In this document: one piece after another, positions 6,036 to 9,099 of the stretch
Layout: each line of letters begins with the position of its first letter
How positions within the stretch are numbered: position 1 is the stretch's first letter
Assembly: GCA_000715685.1 (NCBI GenBank)
Contig: KL569439.1
Coordinates: 10,038 to 19,136, forward strand
Length of the DNA stretch: 9,099 nt
Source of the DNA: Streptomyces lilacinus
GTDB lineage: Bacteria; Actinomycetota; Actinomycetes; Streptomycetales; Streptomycetaceae
Direction of reading: 5' to 3'
Program-made: the position numbers and the translations under genes
Notes under the pieces: generated by a model
Databases searched by the model: none
What the model was told of the DNA's origin: nothing
What the model saw: the letters and a program-made list of their open reading frames with translations, nothing else

Positions 6036-7270
6036 CCCTGTACCTACCGAGCGGACGGCCCGTGCATCTCGCCGAGGACGGTCTGGGAAGCGGGCGGGAG
6101 GGCATGGTGGTGGGCCTGGCCGACATGCCGGACCTGTGCGTCAAGCTCTACTACGACCCGCCGGCGGACGGCGGGGCGAAGCTCGACGCCCTGATCCGCT
6201 CGCCGCTCGTCCGGCTGGGCGGGGACCACGCCGAGCACCAGCACCTGGCCTGGCCGCTGGCCCGGTTGACGGACGGAACGGGCCTGACCAGGGGGGTGCT
6301 GATGCCGCGGGTCGGCGGGGCACCCCTCGACAAGCTCTTCGACCCCGTGCTGCGGGCCGACGCGCTGGAGGAGCCGACCTGGCGGACGGTCCTCGTGACC
6401 GCCGCCCGTACGGCGCGGCTGATGAGCATGCTGCACGCGGCGGGCGCCGTCATGGGTGACCTCAGTCCCGCGAACATCATGGTGTCCCGCACCGGGCACG
6501 TGACGCTGATCGACTGCGACACGGTGCAGTTCCGGGACGCGGCCACCGGCCGAATGCACCCCTGCACCAAGGTGACGCCGGAGTACGCGCCGCCCGAGGC
6601 GCACAGTGCCCCGCGGGGTGCCGTGCTCGAGACCCACCACGACTCCTTCGGCCTGGCCGTGCTGATCTGCCAGCTGCTGATGGAGGGCCAGCATCCCTTC
6701 GAGGGCGTGCCGGCGGACGGTTCGGACACCGACGACGTCGAGAGCAACGTCCGGCTGCGGCGCAACAGGATCACGCGCCCGGAGCTGCTGGTCCCCATGG
6801 CGAACGAGCTGCCGGCCCCGCTGCTGCCGCCCACGGCCCTCGCCCTGGCCCGGCAGTGCTTCGAGCCGGGCCTGTACGAACCGGCTCGGCGGCCCGGCCC
6901 GGAGGCCTGGTTCCAGGCGCTCGACCAGGCGGGGTTCGAGCTGATGGGCTGCCGGTTCAACGCCCGGCACCTGTACCACCGTTCCCTCGGGACGTGCGTC
7001 TGGTGCGCCCGCGTGGCCCGGAACCTCGGCGAGTCGTACCCCTCGCCCGTCCCCTCGGTCGGGGGCCCGGCATGGGCGGCCCCCGCCCCGGCGGCATCCC
7101 AGGCGGGGCCGGCTTCCGCGGACACCCGCGAGCAGTCGGAGCCGCCGGTCGCCGCGCCGCCGGCGCCGCCTGCCACCACCTCGACCGCCGAGTCCTGGGA
7201 CACGGTCAAGGCCGTGCTGACGGTCCTGGCCGTCATCGCGTTCGTGGTGATACGGGTGTGGGTCCTGTGA
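6032..7270 (+). CDS. atypical Ser/Thr kinase, zinc motif, C-terminal anchor
   Basis: A 412-residue protein kinase of the COG4248-like group that accompanies TerY and PP2C. Seen: Gly-rich loop LGSGREG (18-24); VKLYY with Lys38; catalytic loop MGDLSPANIM (Asp143, Asn148), with Ser where most kinases have Lys; IDCDTVQF (Asp161, Asp163) in place of DFG; EYAPPEA (184-190) in place of APE. After the kinase domain comes GCRFNARHLY to CVWC (Cys307, His313, Cys322, Cys325), a likely small zinc site also seen in relatives. A Pro/Ala-rich tether (about 337-388) leads to a single helix (about 392-411) at the very C-terminus, so the kinase should hang from the membrane facing the cytosol. It starts at GTG within the phosphatase stop (GTGA overlap) and ends inside the next gene's start. 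Lys, Asp and Asn are retained, so activity is likely. Confidence 0.9.
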   Translation: MTLYLPSGRPVHLAEDGLGSGREGMVVGLADMPDLCVKLYYDPPADGGAKLDALIRSPLVRLGGDHAEHQHLAWPLARLTDGTGLTRGVLMPRVGGAPLDKLFDPVLRADALEEPTWRTVLVTAARTARLMSMLHAAGAVMGDLSPANIMVSRTGHVTLIDCDTVQFRDAATGRMHPCTKVTPEYAPPEAHSAPRGAVLETHHDSFGLAVLICQLLMEGQHPFEGVPADGSDTDDVESNVRLRRNRITRPELLVPMANELPAPLLPPTALALARQCFEPGLYEPARRPGPEAWFQALDQAGFELMGCRFNARHLYHRSLGTCVWCARVARNLGESYPSPVPSVGGPAWAAPAPAASQAGPASADTREQSEPPVAAPPAPPATTSTAESWDTVKAVLTVLAVIAFVVIRVWVL

Positions 7271-7962
7271 CCGGTACCGGGGCCGGGGCCGAGACCGGGG
7301 CCGGGGCCGGGACCGGCGCGGGCCCCCTGCTGCGCGTGGCCGACCTGCACCCCGCGTGCCGCACGCTGGGGCCCGGCAGCCGGTTCGTGGTGTGGGTGCA
7401 GGGCTGCCCGCTGAACTGTCGCGGCTGCGTCAGCCCGCAGTGGATTCCCGCCAACGGGGGCACGCCCATGGCGGTGTCCGCGCTGGCGGAGCGGATCGCG
7501 GCCGAGGCCGCGGACGGGCTCACCCTCTCGGGCGGGGAGCCGTTCGCCCAGGCCGGGCGGCTCGCGTCGCTCGTCGACGCGGTGCGCGCCCGCCGGGACC
7601 TGTCGGTGATGTCCTACACGGGCTGGACCCTGGAGCACCTGCGCGCCCACGGCACTCCCGCGCAGCGCGGGCTCCTGGACCGGCTGGACCTCCTGGTCGA
7701 CGGCCCCTACGTCCGGGGCCGCCACGGGGACCTGCGCTGGCGGGGGTCGGCGAACCAGCGCGTCCATCACCTGACGGAGCGCCATCGCGGCCTCGACGCC
7801 GAGCCGGACACCGGCGCGGGCCTGCAGATCGACCTCGGCCCGGGGCCCACCGTCCGCTGGGCGGGCGTGCCCCGGACCCCTGACTTCCGCGTCGCGTTCG
7901 AGGCCGCGCTCGGTCTGACGCCTCCCGCGGTGGACGGACCGTCGACGGAGGGGGACGGATGA
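7267..7962 (+). CDS. NrdG-like radical-SAM / 4Fe-4S activase
   Basis: A 231-residue member of the short radical-SAM group that includes NrdG, the activase of anaerobic ribonucleotide reductase. CPLNCRGC (Cys47, 51, 54) is the CX3CX2C motif that binds a 4Fe-4S cluster and SAM. LTLSGGEPFAQ (86-96), SYTGWTLEHL (116-125) and LLVDGPYVRGRHGDLRWRG through SANQR (142-165) closely follow the NrdG layout. No reductase or glycyl-radical partner is in the window, so the target is unknown; it could modify a protein of this operon. The GTG start overlaps the kinase stop (GTGA). No strong ribosome site precedes it, so coupling is likely. Residues 2-19 are a Thr/Gly/Ala repeat, probably disordered; a later GTG (7336) would trim conserved LLRV and is less likely. 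The stop overlaps the next ATG. Confidence 0.87.
   Translation: MTGTGAGAETGAGAGTGAGPLLRVADLHPACRTLGPGSRFVVWVQGCPLNCRGCVSPQWIPANGGTPMAVSALAERIAAEAADGLTLSGGEPFAQAGRLASLVDAVRARRDLSVMSYTGWTLEHLRAHGTPAQRGLLDRLDLLVDGPYVRGRHGDLRWRGSANQRVHHLTERHRGLDAEPDTGAGLQIDLGPGPTVRWAGVPRTPDFRVAFEAALGLTPPAVDGPSTEGDG
7276..7311 (+). repeat. 18-bp tandem repeat at the activase N-terminus
   Basis: Bases 7276-7293 and 7294-7311 are adjacent 18-bp copies differing at one base (GAG against GGG). They are built of GGGGCC-like units and encode TGAGAE and TGAGAG. The repeat lies in frame directly after the start codon, so slippage would lengthen or shorten the tail by six residues without a frameshift. Confidence 0.8.
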
Positions 7963-9082
7963 GCGGATCGCCCAAGTACTGCTTCGGACGCAACGGCCGG
8001 GCCCGGCGCGAGCGCCAGGCCCGCGAGCGCGAGGAGCGCGAGCGGAGGCGGCGCGAGCGCGAGGCGCACCGCGCCATGCGGGCGCTGGAGGCGGCCCGGC
8101 AGGACGCCGAGCGGCGGTGCGCCGCCGTCGCCGCGGCCCAGCGCTCCGCCGCGCCGGTCCCCGGCATCGACGCCGGCGCGCTGGGCGAGGTGGCGGACGC
8201 CGTCGCGAAGGCCGGGCGGACGGCCCGGGCGGCGACCGACCTCATGGGGTTGTCCCAGGCGGTCGCCGCGCTCGACGCGGCCGAACAGCGCCTCGCGGAG
8301 CTGCGCATGGCCGCCCTGCAGCGCAGCCGGCAGGACCTCGCCGCCTCGGTCGCCGTGCTGCGCTCGGAGCTGGCCCGGTCCGGCCCAGAGCGGGGCGTGC
8401 GCTTCGACCCGGCGGGTGCCGTGGAGTGCGAGCGCCTGCTCGGTCTGCTGCGCTCGGCGCCCGCCGACGCCCCCGCCACCGCCGGACTGGTGCGCTCCGC
8501 GCAGGACGCCGTGCGGGCGCACGTCCGTGCGGTGGCCCGGGCCTCGGCCGCCCACGAGGCGGCCCTGCGGCTGGTGGAGGCCGAGGTGGAGCGGCTGCTG
8601 CGGCGGCTGGCCGACCTCCGGGACGACGCGCGCGAGGCGGGCGTGCACGTGCCCGCGCTCGACGCCCTCCACACGCAGGCGTCGGCGCTGCGGTCGACGC
8701 TGTCCACCACGGACCCCGGGCGGGCGCGCGCCGCACTGCAGCGGTTCGGTCCCGAGGTCGAGCGGTGCGAGAACGCACTGGACGAGGCCATCGACCGGCT
8801 CGCCACGCGCCGGGAGATGCTGGGTCTGATCGCCGAGGCGCTCCCCGGACTCGGCTACGCCGTCCTGCCCGGCAGCCTGGTCGAGGCGGAGGACGGTTCG
8901 ATCGGCGTGGCCGCCGCCCGTCTGGACGGCGAGGAGGTGTCCGTGATCATCCAGGGCGAGGGCGCGGAGGAGCGGATCAACTACCTCGCCGATCCCCGCC
9001 TCCCGGTCACGGCCGAGGGCGAACTGCGGTCCGCGGGGGACTGCGGTCCGCTCGCACGGCTCGCCGAGGAGCTCAACGCCTC
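7959..9082 (+). CDS. coiled-coil protein, 3' end cut by contig end
   Basis: An open frame of about 374 codons with no stop before the adapter; I do not recognise the family. After MSGSPKYCFGRNG, residues 14-62 are almost all Arg/Glu/Ala (EREERERRRREREAHRAM), a charged coiled coil. A long Ala/Leu/Arg/Glu-rich helical region follows (about 75-285), broken by a loop near 141-155. A compact C-terminal domain begins near 286 (REMLGLIAEALPGLGYAVLPG) with predicted strands SIGVAAARL and EEVSVIIQ; it is incomplete. No signal or membrane helix is seen. The ATG overlaps the activase stop (ATGA), so it belongs to the operon. The length and helicity suggest a structural or effector partner of the phospho-signalling proteins, which is inference. 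The last few residues read from the frame (MCIRD) are adapter, not protein. Confidence 0.8.
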
Positions 9083-9099
9083 GATGTGTATAAGAGACA
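9083..9099 (+). other. Tn5 mosaic-end adapter at the contig end
   Basis: Bases 9083-9099 read GATGTGTATAAGAGACA, the same sequence as at 3173-3189. It marks the end of real sequence at about 9080-9082 and indicates untrimmed library adapter. The coiled-coil gene continues in the genome beyond this point. Confidence 0.95.

Noticed and set aside
6151..7785. Long minus-strand frame of 544 codons opposite the kinase and activase
   Set aside because: Low-complexity Ala/Gly/Arg composition with no recognisable motif, antisense to well-supported genes.
7520..8806. Minus-strand frame of 428 codons opposite the coiled-coil gene
   Set aside because: Ser/Arg/Ala-rich translation without motifs. The plus-strand frame from 7959 has the expected codon bias and is coupled to the activase stop.
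1..9099. tRNA, rRNA, CRISPR array or prophage genes
   Set aside because: No such structure or repeat pattern was seen on either strand.

Overview
This is a very GC-rich actinobacterial window, most likely from Streptomyces. The evidence is the codon use, the GTG starts, the many overlapping start and stop codons, a secreted SGNH lipase of Streptomyces type, and an nsrR-hmp pair that closely resembles the Streptomyces nitric-oxide module as I remember it. The window looks like a draft contig. It carries an 18-base Tn5 mosaic-end (Nextera-type) adapter inside hmp at 3173-3190, and it stops in a second copy of the same sequence at 9083-9099.

Left part (1-1349, minus strand): the first 93 codons of a secreted gamma-glutamyltransferase, cut by the window edge, then a complete secreted GDSL/SGNH lipase. 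The two are separated by a GC-rich hairpin and a plausible promoter for the transferase.

Middle part (1350-3240, plus strand): nsrR encodes an Rrf2-family [4Fe-4S] NO sensor and keeps Asp8 and the three cluster cysteines. hmp encodes an NO-detoxifying flavohaemoglobin. The two promoters share a 23-bp imperfect palindrome that fits an NsrR operator. The hmp frame is broken near its 3' end only by the adapter. The genuine last 15 codons resume after it in another frame, so the living gene is probably intact.

Right part (3395-9099, plus strand): a tightly packed operon of six genes, the last truncated. In order they encode a two-helix membrane protein with a Pro-rich linker and a possible OB-fold tail; a TerY-like von Willebrand A protein with an intact MIDAS; a PP2C phosphatase; an atypical COG4248-like protein kinase with a C/H/C/C zinc motif and a C-terminal membrane anchor; an NrdG-like radical-SAM/4Fe-4S activase; and a coiled-coil protein with an unrecognised C-terminal domain. 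From the VWA gene onward every junction overlaps (8 nt, then 4 nt three times), which suggests one translationally coupled unit.

The VWA-phosphatase-kinase core is the 'TerY-P' triad. It is known from comparative genomics of tellurite/stress loci and, as I recall, was listed as an antiphage system in a 2020 survey. Here it is extended by a membrane protein, an NrdG-like activase and a coiled-coil protein, with no ribonucleotide reductase, glycyl-radical enzyme or TerD-type gene in view. My inference is a membrane-anchored phospho-signalling complex with a radical-SAM accessory. The operon runs off the contig, so an effector may lie beyond 9099.
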